This document shows, piece by piece, positions 1 to 12,129 of a stretch of 64,000 bases of DNA. How positions within the stretch are numbered: the first letter of the stretch is position 1; each line of letters opens with the position of its first letter. The notes under the pieces are model-generated. The model searched no databases. It saw only the letters and a list, made by a program, of their open reading frames with translations, and was not told the DNA's origin. Source of the DNA: Protula sp. h YS-2021 (lineage: Eukaryota; Annelida; Polychaeta; Sabellida; Serpulidae); contig OX457033.1 in assembly GCA_949752745.1 (NCBI GenBank), positions 41,972,245 through 42,036,244 on the forward strand. Reading direction: 5' to 3'. Position numbers and translations under genes: made by a program.

Positions 1-486
1 AACAACATGTATTATTATTGCTATTTTATAAACTGGTATTATACTTTATCTTTGACTTTGACTACGGCCAGGATGGTAACAATGAGAACCAGAAGGTAAA
101 TGACGCAGTGACGCTTGAGGAACCTGGCAAAACATCATCCAATTTCATCGGGGAGGAACATATCATTTCACAGGATAGGGGCTCCTTTCATATGATTTCA
201 CTCGAGAGGAACCATCTTATTATCATTTCACTTGGAGAAAGGAGCCATATCCATCTCATTATTATTGGAACCATATTACATAGCTGGGACAATGGAGGAA
301 CTGAACTGAAGTTATGTCACAAATGCCGACAGCTGGAATCATCTTCAGCACACCGCCTTCGAAATTTAAATTGCCTAGGAGATGCAGCTGTGACGCAGAA
401 CTCGTACCGATAGCATAAACCATTATACAGGTCAGTTCTAGATCTTTGCATATAACTAGCGGGTTAACCCATAAAAGGTAAGAAAA

Positions 487-1135
487 TGACTGTTGAAGGT
501 GACAAAGCTCGCCTTCATGATGATCTCGATGACAGTAGGGAGGTTTTTTTATAAAAGCCGTTTAATGACATACAGGTGGAATTAAAGGCTCAGGATGTGT
601 TAGAGTTGGTTTAAGGCTTGATTAAAAGATATTGAACGGCAGGGGAGGTTATGAATGCCGATAGCCCCTGAATGAAAAGTTTTGCCCTTCAAACGTTAAA
701 AGGCCCTGCAGCAGAATTTTGTATCAAAGCCATGAAATCTAATCCGATTATGCGAAGTCCTAATCGATCAATACTCGGACACAAGTGACACGTATGTGGC
801 TAAGTACAAATTAAGGGAGCTTACACAACAGCCCAGCGAAAATTTCGCCGAAAGAATTTTCACCTTAGCGGACGAGGCCTTTGTTAATGAAGACCTCACA
901 CAACCCAATGCGAGATCCTCAATGTACAGACATCTAACAAAAAAACAAGACAAAATGTTGGCAGCGCCAACCCAGCTTACTGACAAGCTGGTCAGCGTCT
1001 TAAGCATTTATCAAACTGGCAGGGCACCCAACAAAAGCCCTAAATACGAATGAACCAGTGATGGCAAGCCGATTTGCCATTACTGTAAAAAAAAAAATCG
1101 GTCACAAAATGAGGGATTGCAGGAAAAGAAAATTT
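487..1135 (+). pseudogene. Gag-like remnant of an env-bearing Gypsy-type retroelement
   Basis: An ATG at about 487 opens a reading frame that is repeatedly broken, but stretches in several frames look like a retrotransposon capsid: a segment near 685-715 reading LKGPAAEF, then 796-1053 (about 85 residues, with NFAERIFTLADEAF) typical of the C-terminal capsid. Around 1078-1135 a CCHC knuckle (C-X2-C-X4-H-X4-C, followed by RKRK) can be recovered only across one extra base in an A-run. Gag would form the particle and package the RNA. Multiple stops and frameshifts make this non-functional. Upstream, 1-486 holds degenerate ~40-bp repeats (about 160-290) and no recognisable LTR. Family assignment rests on pattern recognition only. 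Confidence 0.5.
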
Positions 1136-1339
1136 GATTCAACAAAATCCACAACCAAATAATTCAAACTAACTTCACCCTCATACGTGGGAACCGTGTG
1201 TGATGGGGAGAGCCATGGTTTTCACAAAAATTACAAAAAAGCAGCTATGGAAAGTTTTGCCCTTTTTTGTTAGACGTTTAAAAATTTCTTGCATATTGGT
1301 GTGACACAATTCTCCCTATGGATACGCTTCTGATCCTAG

Positions 1340-1979
1340 ATATAAATGTATGGGCGAAGATTATGTACCGACCATGTTACAAAGGTTGCACTGTGCCTTC
1401 AAAGAAGTACAGATCAATATTATGATTCTCGAGAGAACAATGAGGTTAGACTAGGGCAGAAGGTTAGCTTGCAGAATTTTGAAGTAGGAGACCCTGTGTT
1501 TAGTCGTATTATTGAAAGAACGGGGCCCGTTAACTTTCGTATACGAGACCAGAGAAGTTGTGCATGCAGAAAACCTTTGACGTCTGACACATCCCGAATA
1601 TATTTGGAATATTCCCCGCGATAGAGTTGAAACCGTAGATGATGAACCTATGCAAATCAATCCTACTGAAAGATCAAACATACTTCATAGGCAACCTTTA
1701 AGGGGAGCTAATTTAGAATTTCCGAATACTAAAACCAAATCAAATTGCTTTGATGAAAACTTAGGCACTAATCTGCCTAAGAAACGCAAACTGTCTATCA
1801 GTTCAAGTTCGAGCAGCGAGCCTGAAGTAAAGAGTCCTAAGATTGAACGAACAGTTAAAGAAACCCCTTGCCATCATAATTTACGTTCTACAGAAAAACG
1901 TAAACGAGAAAATAACAACGATAGCGAGGATGACAATCACGTTACCAAATTTCAGCGTATAAGCACGGTAAGTGACTAA
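1340..1979 (+). pseudogene. Integrase C-terminal remnant (Gypsy-like pol)
   Basis: The 1346-1624 frame contains the pattern FEVGDPVFSR...GPVNFRIRD. This resembles the GPY/F-type C-terminal integrase domain of Gypsy elements (VGD...GP-aromatic). It continues after a frame change into a basic, Ser-rich tail (1650-1979, KKRKLSISSSSSSEPE) that may be the pol C terminus or the start of the env region. No protease, reverse transcriptase or catalytic integrase core lies between the gag remnant and this piece, so roughly 3-4 kb of pol appears to be deleted. Similarity is weak and judged by eye. Confidence 0.4.
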
Positions 1980-2155
1980 CAAAAATCAAAACAAAAAGTT
2001 TAATTGGTGGTGGTCCATCATAAAATTGATGTCAGAATGGATTGAATAGAATTACAATAAATTGACCATTTATTGCAGTGATTTTAATTAAACGGCCGAG
2101 CTCACCTGATAAATCGGTTAAGCCACAGGGTTATAAATGGCTTAAACAACAATAA

Positions 2156-2790
2156 ATGTTTAGTATGCCTATATTATTTGCGGCTTGTAGAAATGATTTT
2201 CACCACCTTATGCATGGTACTTTGCTTACGACAACCATTTATGGTCAACGGGAAGATTACTTCGTACAACAAGACCCAGTTTACATCTCCTTCAGTACAT
2301 GGCTCGTGACTTATACAATTGACATTGAACACTACCAAAATCAACTCAGTGTTAAACGCAGTGAAATTGATACTTTTTTGAGACGTTCTTAAAAATAACA
2401 GCTGAGTTGGGTACATATAAAAACGTTTCGGATAACGATTTTGCAAACAAGATACACGATGCAAGAGACGACGTTAAACAACTAATTTATTGCGAAACAA
2501 AATATTTCGAAGAAACATTTGATGAGCTTGCAAAACTTAACGCCGATCTTCGTACAAAAGCGTACAGACGTACAGACGACTACAGACGACTAAAACGTGG
2601 CATTTTTCCTTTTGGAGGCCGAATTCTTAGCTATCTCTTCGATTCCCACAAATTCTAATTTCGAAAATTAAAAACCGCCATATCTGATATCAAAGAGACA
2701 CAAACAAACTTAGTTCATGTGGAAAAAAGAAACGCTTCCACAATTAACCTGGCAAAGAACGAGGTCAAATGGCGTACATTTACCGTTTGA
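2156..2790 (+). pseudogene. Env (F-like) remnant of the same retroelement
   Basis: Two adjacent frames (about 2156-2392 and 2407-2658) followed by a third (to about 2790) look like the ectodomain of an F-type envelope protein of errantivirus-like retroelements. The best clue is a furin-type basic site followed by a hydrophobic, Gly-rich fusion-peptide-like stretch (RRLKRGIFPFGGRILSYLFD, near 2590-2650). In functional copies such a protein mediates membrane fusion. Here it is split by stops and frame changes and has no complete open frame. A further 79-codon frame at 3259-3498 may be a tail piece but is unrecognised. Confidence 0.45.
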
Positions 2791-4088
2791 TTTCAGGTCA
2801 ATTGATGCCTCTTCTTATTATAAATTTTTACATCTCTTAGTCATACCACAGAAAACTAAGATTCATATTTTAACAGCTTTGCCAATTATTTCGTAGGATT
2901 CAAAATACCCTGTGCATGAGGCAAATCTTCTAGCATTTATCGACACTACGGTAAACTAGCTGCAGTTTTTAGCATTCAGTCCAAATTTATTGTGGTGTCG
3001 GAAAACTCGAAGCACTATGGACATATTTGCCAAATAAATAGTCCCCAATATGATGTAAATAAATACCCATCTTGCATGTTGTCTTTTTTATACTTTAGTG
3101 GATTCATTTTGAGGAGAAGCAGTTAATAAGATTAAAGTTGCTTACATTCAAACTGGAAGCCTTTGGATCATATAGCTGATAGAACATATTGGCATGCTTA
3201 TTCATTCGTATCCTTCGAAAGAGGAAATTTTTCCTAAAACTTTACGGAAAATAAAACTATGGGTCTAAGTAGTCTGCCTATTTTATCTCGACTGCAAGAT
3301 TTACAAAAAATTCAAAGGGTTGAAAAGCGCAAGTTATTCTCTCCCTGGGAGAGCAAGGCAACGAACCAGTGTGTTCAAGGCACTACGCAAGATCTAGAAC
3401 GGGTCAGTACACAAGAAGAGGAGACTGTACAGTTCGCTGAAGAAGCCACCTGCGCCGATTCAATTGTGCGTTTTGAAATACCAGCTGGAACTGAATGATA
3501 AGGGGACGGAAACTGCCTGTAAACTCTCAAATGCATGAAATGATATTCGTAATTGAAGCTACTGTTTTATTCAACTATGTTAACATTTAAATTACATGAA
3601 TACATTAATTCTTAGCTATCATGAGTAATGTGTTTTAACTTACATAAATACATTGATTCGTATATATGAAAACATTATGTATTGTATTCTAAACTACTTT
3701 TTTTCTACCTTAATCACTAGAAAGTGTTTAGTCAAGATCTTTCTAGCTAGAAGATCTCGGATGTTGAATACAAAATTTTTGGATTGTCAAAAAATGAAAA
3801 ATGGAAATTATAATTAACGCTAACATTGTGTGAATGCTGGTACACAAAAACTCGTTCAGCTCATCACCACTTTGTTGTTTAAAATTGAATTGAAAACTTT
3901 TTTTTAACGTTTTCAGTCTTAAGGCGGGAAGGTTGTTAACCAAGTGCCCATGATCTAGTTTATATTTCGCCAGAGTGATGTGATCATTTCTAAAAATAGC
4001 AGCTGTGACACAACCTATAGCTTTGCTTCTTTCTGGCGGGCATAAATTGACTTGTTACCAAAAGAGAGGGGAGATGGCGTGTACTTGA

Positions 4089-4092
4089 CACA

Positions 4093-4151
<59 letters not shown>
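4089..4151. repeat. (CA)n microsatellite
   Basis: About 30 CA units, nearly uninterrupted. The apparent poly-Thr-His reading frame across it is an artefact of the repeat. Confidence 0.95.
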
Positions 4152-4226
4152 CACCCATTGATTTTAAGAACCCAAAACCTTGCGGAACACAAAATAAACT
4201 AGCAAGAAGTACAACCCGTCTTTTGA

Positions 4227-4320
4227 TATTGTTGATTAATTATTTATATATGTACAAAAACCTACGCTTTATCAATAATAGGTTTTTGTATATATGTATA
4301 TAAATAATTAATCAATAATA
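4227..4320. repeat. Long AT-rich hairpin (about 37-bp arms, 16-nt loop)
   Basis: The left arm 4227-4263 and right arm 4280-4320 are inverted copies of each other with only a few mismatches or small indels. They are separated by a 16-nt loop that contains part of the repeat (ATCAATAAT). The arms are AT-rich, with the GC concentrated next to the loop. It could be a snapback MITE relic or simply a cruciform-forming repeat. Nothing here proves that it is transcribed. Confidence 0.75.
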
Positions 4321-5569
4321 TGTTTCTTTGAGTATAACACAAATGCAACATACATATGAACAGTTCTACATTCTTATTTTATTATATACCAAAACATTGG
4401 AAATAACCATTGAAAGCAATAAACATAGACTAACAGGGTGCAAATTTAATTTATCTGACAGAGCAGCCAGTACACACAAAACATAAGAACACAGGCTTAT
4501 ATTACACGCTTTCAATCGATACCTACTTGGTTTCTTGTTTTTGTGGGCGAAAACAAATGTGTCCTCGACTACTGAAATTAAATATTCATTTCTGCAAACA
4601 TAATAATAATTCATTGTAAAAAATTCAAAATAAACAAAACATGGTGGTCACTAAAACAGATATTATTGCACGCCTTTTTATCCGAGTCTGGAAGGTAGTC
4701 GCTAAAACGGGTTTTACTGTAGGCCCTTCTTAACAGGGTCTGAAAGTTGGTCAAGACAGGCAGGTTTTATCGTACGTCTTTTTACCACAGTCTGAAAGCA
4801 GTCACGACAAATGGGTCTTACTTTATATCTTTTTATCTAAGTCTTGAAGGTTGTCTGGATTTTTTTGCTAACCATAATCCCCCACACCCCCTCCAACAGC
4901 TATCTAGCGTAGGTACGACTGTAAACGCCACTCCAACCCTTTTACTAAAGGTGACGTTAACGGTCTGTACCCTAAGGATAGTTATAGCCATGATATACTA
5001 CCTTGTCTTCGTACATTCCCATCGGCCAAAAAGCAGTAGAAAGGCATTCTTCATAACTGCGCATCACATGACGCACCTCGATGGGAGAACATTGCAAAAA
5101 TGGTCAGCTGCTTCTCATAACACAAGATATCGCATGACCCACTTTAATAGCGAAAAATGCTTCTAGGTAGTGCCAACAATGCTAACCGATACAAAATAGC
5201 TCTCACATATGGAACATCTGGGCAACCGAATCAGGTATGCCGCGAAAAATATCAGTAACTGGACCTGCTGAGACCTATAAATGCGACAATAGCACTCCAT
5301 GACCTCGAAGATAACAACCTCATCATGAACCACAACTGACACACTGACATCTGACTGAGTAGCATATTACGTAATAAAGGTAGACAAAAAACGCACAAAA
5401 ATCTCTAAAATTCTACAGAATGCAGGAACACTCGAGAATCTTCTGGAAAACACTGAAATCCCCAGCGTAGTAAACAACTATGCTTAGTTAACAAAGGAGC
5501 CAAAAATGGGGGAGACGGAGGAAGAGGAGGAAGGGGAGGGGAGGGTGTTATGCACCTTTCTTCATTTTC

Positions 5570-6450
5570 TATACGAGTTTAATAACGTTTAACCAAAACC
5601 GTGCGACTTATCCGAGGAATAACTACACCAAGTTTAAAGTCGATCCGACTTTCCACAAGCGAGATATTTTGCTTCACAACAGACAATTTTTTTTTACGTA
5701 ATAATGCTTTTTTTAATTACAGCACACGCGTCAAAAGTTGAAACAGTCCTTTGACTGAACCAAGGAATACCCATATAAAATTTGAGATCAATGCGAATTG
5801 CCGTTATCGAGATATTTTGAACACAAGATCTTGTTCAAAATATATTCATATTTTACGCAATAACGTCATACGCCCCCTTCGTTCGTTGTACTCGCGAAAA
5901 AATTTACAGAATCTTTCGAACCCGCCAAGTAACAACCCCACCAAGTTTCAACTTTCCCCACAGTTTAGAGGCTGAGAAATTTCGAACACGAGATTTTTAC
6001 GTAATGACATCGTACACCTGTATTAATCACGTGACATGCATCAATAGTTGACAAAACCGTCTGGCTGACCCAAGAAATACCCATACAAAATTTGAAATCG
6101 ATAGAACTTTCTGTTATTGACATATTTTGCACATAAGATCTTGTTCATAATATATACTTTTTTACGTGATGACGCATTCGTGCGTTGTACTTACGAAAAA
6201 ATGTAGAATCTTTCGGACCTACCATGCAACAAACCTACCAAGTTCTCTCTGATGTTCAGCGGCTGAGAAATTATCCACACAAGATATTTAGGTAATGACG
6301 TCATACACCTGGCCTAATCACTTGACATGCATCGAAAAGTGATACAGCCGTTCGACCTAATCAATGAATGAATCGATCAAGTTTGAGGTCGATCGGACGT
6401 TTCGTTCTCGAGATATCTTGCACACAACATTTTGTTCACAACACACTGAC
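5570..6450. repeat. Diverged ~295-bp tandem repeat, about 3 copies
   Basis: The same series of phrases recurs at about 5640-5700, 5730-6010, 6020-6300 and 6310-6440: an AAGGAATACCCATA-like string, then AAATTTGA-GATCGAT, then GAGATATTTTG, ACACAAGATCTTGTTC, ACGTAATGACGTCATAC. Copies differ at about 20-25% of positions by eye. The array ends at a CA/TACA microsatellite at about 6447-6500. Confidence 0.7.
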
Positions 6451-6599
6451 ACACACACACACACATACATACATACATACACGCACACACGTACACACAC
6501 AGAAGGTACAAACAATGTATGTCTCAACTTGGTCGGGGAGACACAATTAAGACAGCGTCTAGACACATTTATTGGTTAGTTCCAAAAACACCATCGATG

Positions 6600-8182
6600 G
6601 GCGATAATATCATAAATCCCTGCGCATTGGTAGAAGAAATACTTATAAAACCAAAATATTTAACAACGAATGCGAAAGGCACCATCATTAATGATTAAAT
6701 TATGCATAAAGTACGCTTCTGTTAGCTTTATCTCTAAATTTGAAAATCGGTAAATGAGTTTGGCAGTTACTCTCTATGGAAGGAATGCCGTTAACATTTT
6801 GCATCAACAATAGTATTGCCCCATTGATACTTAAAGAACGGCGTAGTTAAGGAAATCTTATATCCGTTTGATTTTATATTGATCGAGGTCAGATCATGCC
6901 TACATAAAAGTAATTTAGCAAATTTTATAAATTCTGATACTTTCTGAAACAAAAGTCTTTTTTAGAGTGATATGAAATTTAATAAATAACAACAAATAGA
7001 AAGTATTATGACAGCATCACCATATAAACGAGAAACCGAAAGACGACCACTAAACAAATCATTCATTTTGTTCAAGTATGTACTAAGTCTGCTTGTGTAC
7101 AAAGTGGTAATTAACACTTGACAAGCCTTTGGCTTGCAAGGGTTATATGAATTTGTGCGAGCAAAATTCATCCTTTTTTTCTTCTTGACACTTTTTCCGA
7201 TTTTTTGTGTCTTCTTCTTCTCTGACACTATGGGCCCTACGACCAGGAAACTTGGAAATTATGAAGAGCTTGATCTGATCATGTGCATGTCACTTTTTAT
7301 TTTCGTCTTTGATTTCGTTTTCTTTGTTGAAACGCCATGTGAAAAGAGTGTATTTTTTGCAAGTAAATACGTAGCATTTAACCCACATCACGCACAGTTG
7401 CTCAGTGAGCTCTCACTGCGTAAATAGATAACACGGCGTATGCTAGATCAGTCAATAAAACCTTAAGACAACAGAAACCAAACACTTCTCGGCTTATAAG
7501 ACGTATTCAAACTGTGTTGTTTGCAATATATTATTAAAGAAATAACCCATTGATGGAAGTATTTTTGCGTTTTAATTTTTGTCAAGTGTTTAACATTTCC
7601 TAGCGAACTGAGGTTCTAGTGTTCCATAATCACTAAATATAGCTAAAATATTTAGCACAAAGCTGAATAAGCACAGACAGTTTTTAAGGAAACCACCACC
7701 GGCTTCGAAATTTAAGACAAAAAATTCCGACGTCTGATTTTCGACATCTACATATTCGTCGATTTTCCGAAATTTATTCAACGTTGTGTCACAGACCTTA
7801 ATTAAGCGCCGAAAAAGTTGGGTTTTGGGCAACAAAAATCAAAGTCGCGTTTGAAGAATGTTTAAAGAAAGGTATATTCAATAGATATTAAAGACCCTAG
7901 GTAGGCGTTGATCTATGAGAGATGTGATAGCAACCACATTTCAACCAGATTTAATGTTGCAGAAGTGGAATTGCTATGACTGACACAATCGCAAACTGGT
8001 CACTGACACAACCTTAAATCGACGTTCTCAACGTCACAATGTTCAGATGCAACTGGAAACAAATATTATTAAAGCAATTTGAATTTTGAAGTGTTTAGAA
8101 TCTTTTTGTGGCCCCAAGGGTAATTTTCGCCACTTGATAGCAAGAACGGTCTGGTTTAAAAATAGCTCTTGGAAATGAATGA
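6600..8182. other. Intergenic stretch downstream of the zinc-finger gene
   Basis: I see no gene here. Open frames at 7134-7427 (plus) and 7590-7835 (minus) have no recognisable domain. The last bases before the zinc-finger gene contain its probable poly(A) signal. Confidence 0.5.
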
Positions 8183-8188
8183 TTTATT
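8183..8188 (-). terminator. Probable poly(A) signal of the zinc-finger gene
   Basis: TTTATT on the plus strand is AATAAA on the minus strand, about 170 nt past the stop codon of the 8356-10233 gene. This is the nearest canonical hexamer I found downstream. Confidence 0.4.
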
Positions 8189-8355
8189 TCCGAAATCGGA
8201 TTTGCTTACAGTCGATCCAACGATAAAGTGTCTATGCTGTGACGGTACATTTTTTTTTACATATAATCATCATCCCCTTCTTGTTACTGCATTTAAATGA
8301 TTCAGATATTTCATAAGGTTCTTATTAATTGAAAATACCTTAGTATTCCTTGTGC

Positions 8356-10233
8356 TTAAGAGATAGGCCCAGAATATATGGTCCATTTCCAACGACGTCC
8401 ATTATTAAGTTTATCTTTATTGGTATCATGCTTCCTTTGTATATGCTTCTTGTATCCATTTTTTGTCCCATACAGTTTATTACATATATCACACTTGTAA
8501 GGCCGTTCACCAGTATGAATCCTTAGGTGACTTTTGAGTGTAGAGCTTTTAGTGAACTGTTTGTCACAAAAGTCACATAGATAAGGCGGTCCACTGGAGT
8601 GAATTCGCACGTGTCGTTCCAGAGCCGATTCAGAAGGACACATTTTGTTACAGGTACTGCATTTGAATGGTGTTTCATAGGTGTGAGTTTTCGTATGGGT
8701 TCTCATATGGCTCTGATAAGTAAACGCTTTGTCACATATATTGCATTTGTATGGTTTAAGGCCTGTGTGAGTATTCATGTGTTGTTTTAGAAGGTTGCTG
8801 CGGCTGTACCTGCGTCCACAAGTAGTGCATAAGTATGGTTTTTCACCAGTGTGAATACGCAGGTGTACTTTCAGATTGTATCCATTAGTAAACACTTTGG
8901 TACAAGTGCTACATTTATATGGATTATCTATATTATTGCTGCCCATGTGCATTTTAAGAGAGCCATTGTTCACAAATTTGTTTTCAGAAGAAACATTATT
9001 TTCGGGGTTATAAATGTGCGTTTGCAAATGAATTTCCAGATTGGTTTTACAGGAGAAATCCTTTCCGCAAGTACTGCACTTGAATTGCTCGAAACTTATG
9101 CCATATTGTTCTCCAGTATGTATCCTCAAATGATATTTCAGTAAACTACTTTTTCTAAATTGTTTGTCACAGAAGTCACATTTGTACGGAAGGTCACCGG
9201 TGTGTACGCACATGTGTTTCTTCAGACGGTAATTAGTTGGGAATATTTTGCTACAAATATGGCACTTAGACTTGCCACCATTGTGAGTTAATATATGTGA
9301 TTTCAGACATTTTTCTTCGGAAAATGCCTCTTCGCACATATGGCATTTCCACAAGTCATTACCAGTATGAATACTCATGTGCCTCTTCAGATCTCTATTC
9401 CAGGCAAAACTGAGGCCACATGAATTACACGTATATGGCTTTTCACCAGTGTGAGTACGGATGTGAACCTTCAGTCTGTCACCAAAGGCAAACCCTTGAC
9501 CACAAATATCACACTTAAATGGCCTATCGTCCCCGTGAGAGCGCCTGTGCCGCATGAGAATGCTTTCAGTAGCAAATCTGTTTCCACAAATATAGCAAAT
9601 GAATGGTTTATCAATATGACTTTGTAAGTGTACTTTGAAACAATTTGCTCTGGCAAATGCTTTTCCACAGGTATCACACTTAAACGGCTTTTCAACTGTG
9701 TGATTACGCTTGTGCTCAGTTAGATATTCTATCTTTCCAAATGTTTTATCACAAATATTACTCTTGGCTGGCTCGTTAATTGTAGCTACAGCTGATTCCA
9801 CAACAGCTTCACTCATTGGTTCCTTCTCTTGTAGTTCACAATTATTGCTTTCAATCTTTGGTTCAGCATCATGAGTGGGAAAGTCCTGATTCCGAATATC
9901 ACCGTGTTCTGAAATATTGACAGACTCTTTTTCAGAGTTCACAATATTCAATGATTCGCCTTTGCTATTTTTCCCCGAGTGGTTAGTCACATCAGGATAT
10001 TTATCTTGATTAACATCTGTCTGTTCAAAAACAAATTTAATTTCGGTGCATTTTTGTTCAAGCATCGTAGCGGATCTGGAACATTCCTCTTCAACAGGTT
10101 TTGCTTGAGGAGAGACTGCAGTGTGGTTATAGAAATCAGTCCAATTTTCTACCAATAAAGGCGCACTCTCTTTTTTCGCAGAAACACTTTCGTTGCTGAC
10201 GTTATTTGCTCTTATATCCCTTTGGTTAGCCAT
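8356..10233 (-). CDS. Poly-C2H2 zinc-finger protein (625 aa), single intact coding exon
   Basis: An uninterrupted frame of 625 codons. The N-terminal ~155 residues are acidic and Ser/Asn-rich with no KRAB, BTB, SCAN or ZAD domain that I can see. From about residue 158 to 605 there are fourteen complete C-X2-C-X12-H-X3/4-H fingers joined by TGEKP-type linkers. Two degenerate fingers also occur: one at the start (SNICDKTF, first Cys lost) and one in the middle with the cysteines gone. The last finger has H-X4-H. Such proteins are nuclear, sequence-specific DNA binders; the target is unknown. I chose the ATG at 10233 (MANQRD) over the frame's upstream start at 10308 because a polypyrimidine tract and AG at 10265-10264 look like a splice acceptor. 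The upstream 25 residues would then be intron, and the gene has at least one upstream non-coding exon outside this exon. This is the only convincing host-type gene in the window. Confidence 0.88.
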   Translation of the reverse strand: MANQRDIRANNVSNESVSAKKESAPLLVENWTDFYNHTAVSPQAKPVEEECSRSATMLEQKCTEIKFVFEQTDVNQDKYPDVTNHSGKNSKGESLNIVNSEKESVNISEHGDIRNQDFPTHDAEPKIESNNCELQEKEPMSEAVVESAVATINEPAKSNICDKTFGKIEYLTEHKRNHTVEKPFKCDTCGKAFARANCFKVHLQSHIDKPFICYICGNRFATESILMRHRRSHGDDRPFKCDICGQGFAFGDRLKVHIRTHTGEKPYTCNSCGLSFAWNRDLKRHMSIHTGNDLWKCHMCEEAFSEEKCLKSHILTHNGGKSKCHICSKIFPTNYRLKKHMCVHTGDLPYKCDFCDKQFRKSSLLKYHLRIHTGEQYGISFEQFKCSTCGKDFSCKTNLEIHLQTHIYNPENNVSSENKFVNNGSLKMHMGSNNIDNPYKCSTCTKVFTNGYNLKVHLRIHTGEKPYLCTTCGRRYSRSNLLKQHMNTHTGLKPYKCNICDKAFTYQSHMRTHTKTHTYETPFKCSTCNKMCPSESALERHVRIHSSGPPYLCDFCDKQFTKSSTLKSHLRIHTGERPYKCDICNKLYGTKNGYKKHIQRKHDTNKDKLNNGRRWKWTIYSGPIS

Positions 10234-10261
10234 ATTCTTTAGAGTACAAAGAAACTGAAAC

Positions 10262-10280
10262 ACCTGAAAAATTGAGAAAT
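10262..10280 (-). promoter_or_regulatory. Putative splice acceptor before the zinc-finger coding exon
   Basis: On the minus strand, ATTTCTCAATTTTTCAG followed by GTG matches a 3' splice site (pyrimidine-rich tract plus CAG). It places the exon start at 10263, 30 nt before the chosen ATG. Confidence 0.55.
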
Positions 10281-10308
10281 GTAAACTTAGGAAAACGGTA
10301 TCATACAT

Positions 10309-11385
10309 TATTTTAGAAATTAATTAGAAATTAAATGATCGATAATTTGTTTCGTCAAGCGATAGCACAGTAATTCTTTTATTTTTAAACTTATCATGGT
10401 AGATGCTTACACTGACGAGGTTTTTCTTTAATTTGTTTAGTTAAGAGCTAAGACCCAAGGGGGTGAATAAATTGTTTTGTCAAAATCATGCCTGGTGGAT
10501 ATTTTCTTTATTTTGAAGACTTTATAGCAAAAAAACCTTTGTTGAAAATATTTATTGATTCCATCTGTAAATGAATGATAAACTTAATCTCGACAGACAA
10601 AATTCTAATGTTGTAACTGAGACAGTATAATGGGAGTTCAACGGAAATAACATCATACAAAAATATTTTTCTCACAAGCAAAAGTCGGTTTTATCCGCGA
10701 ATTTCTTTTTTGATTGCTCATTGCAATTTGGAGGTAATTAGGCCAGACTCTTCTGTTTTAAGCCCTGGATTTAAGATGTAATTAGCCCGGTTCAAATGAT
10801 GGTAAACGAAACGACAAAGCGGTACATATACTACCCGTAGCCATGATTAACACAATTAACTTTTGGGGACGACAGAACTTATAATAATTTATCTGGTATA
10901 AAAATGGTGCAAATATTAGCCAAAAATGAACACTAACTCTGATCAAATTTCATACTTTGGTTCATCAGGATACAGGATAACGTATTTCACATTTCATTTA
11001 AGATGACAGATAGTAATACATGTTACTACGCTATAACTAACAAGAGTAACTGTATTTGCATCAGTGCAATTATTTTGCCCGGAAGACATGAAAAGGATAA
11101 TAGGAAGATTCCGAGACAGTTCTCTTATATTTATGTCGGGAAACCATGTCATAAAATGTTATTAAATATGCATTTTTACTGATTCTTTTTACCTTTAGAT
11201 GATGAACAGCGGCATTAGCAGGCCTTAGAAGGTAAAGTTAACTAAAATTTCAGTTGGTGAGCGGTTGAGCGGTGTTACAAGTGTTAATCAATTGCATATT
11301 GATCTTGCCTATCATTTTTGAATATACCGAGCTGCAGTAGTATGCTTCGCATTTTTATATAATTTAGTAAATGTGATGTCAAAAG
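10309..11385. other. No gene seen
   Basis: AT-rich sequence with no long frame. It should contain the 5' intron of the zinc-finger gene, but I cannot identify a first exon or promoter with confidence. Confidence 0.5.
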
Positions 11386-12085
11386 GGTCAAGATGAAAGG
11401 TGACATGACCTCATGCGAGGTTAACGATAGGCTTACTTATCTCGAAAACAGTTAGAGAGAGAGCGATTTTGAGCCCATTTTCGACCCTTTCGGCCTAACG
11501 TCATATAAGAGTAAGCCGATGACTTTGACCTTCTGCATCGCGGTCAAAAACCGAAGTTGACTATTATCGCGAAAAAGGTTTTAGATAGAGCGATTTTAAG
11601 CTCATTTTTGTCCCTTTTGGTTTAAACGACTTTGCACAAGAGATAACTCGGTGACCTTGACCTTCTAGGTCACCGTCAAGTTAAAAACCCGGAAGCTGAC
11701 TATTATCTCGATAACGGCTATAGATTTTGAACTCATTTTCGATGCTTTGGGCCTAAGCAACATTACGTATGAGGTGCATCGGTAACCTTGACCTTCTGGG
11801 TTACGGTCAATGTCAAAAACCGGAAGTCTACTATTATTTCAAAAACGGCTAGAGACAGAGCGATTGATCTCACTTTAGGTCCATTGGGTCTAAAGAAGGC
11901 ACATAAGAAGTACCTCGGCGACCTTGAGCTTCTGGGTCACGGTCAAAAACCGGAAGTTTACCATTATCTCGAAAACGACGAGAGATACACTGATTTTGAG
12001 CTCATTTTCGATCCTTTGGTCCTAAACAACGTTACCTTCAAAGTTGGCTATTATCTCGAAATCAATAGAGATGAAGGTTTTTTTT
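11386..12085 (+). repeat. ~133-bp tandem repeat carrying TGACCTTGACCTT
   Basis: About five diverged units. Each contains, in order, TGACCTTGACCTTCTGGGTCACGGTC, then AAAAACCGGAAGTTGACTAT, then a TATCTCGAAAACGGCTAGAGA-like string, then GAGCTCATTTTCGA and CCTTTGGGCCTAA. The phrase (G)TCAAAAACCG recurs at about 11546, 11680, 11813 and 11944. A second array of the same family lies inverted at 20.64-21.35 kb. The 121-codon frame through it is an artefact. Confidence 0.85.
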
Positions 12086-12129
12086 TTACTTTGAAAAACA
12101 TTTTTTTTCAAATTGTTGCAATTCTTCTT

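Larger units (their letters stand above)
3499..5560. other. Stretch without recognisable genes
   Basis: Apart from a CA microsatellite and a long hairpin (separate entries) I see only AT-rich sequence. There are several short open frames (for example 4747-5166, 139 codons) with no recognisable domain and no codon pattern that would support them. Confidence 0.6.

Noticed and set aside
4052..4303. 83-codon frame with (TH)n
   Set aside because: Translation of the CA microsatellite.
4747..5166. 139-codon open frame
   Set aside because: No recognisable domain, Thr/His/Ser-rich composition typical of chance frames, and no splice or promoter support.
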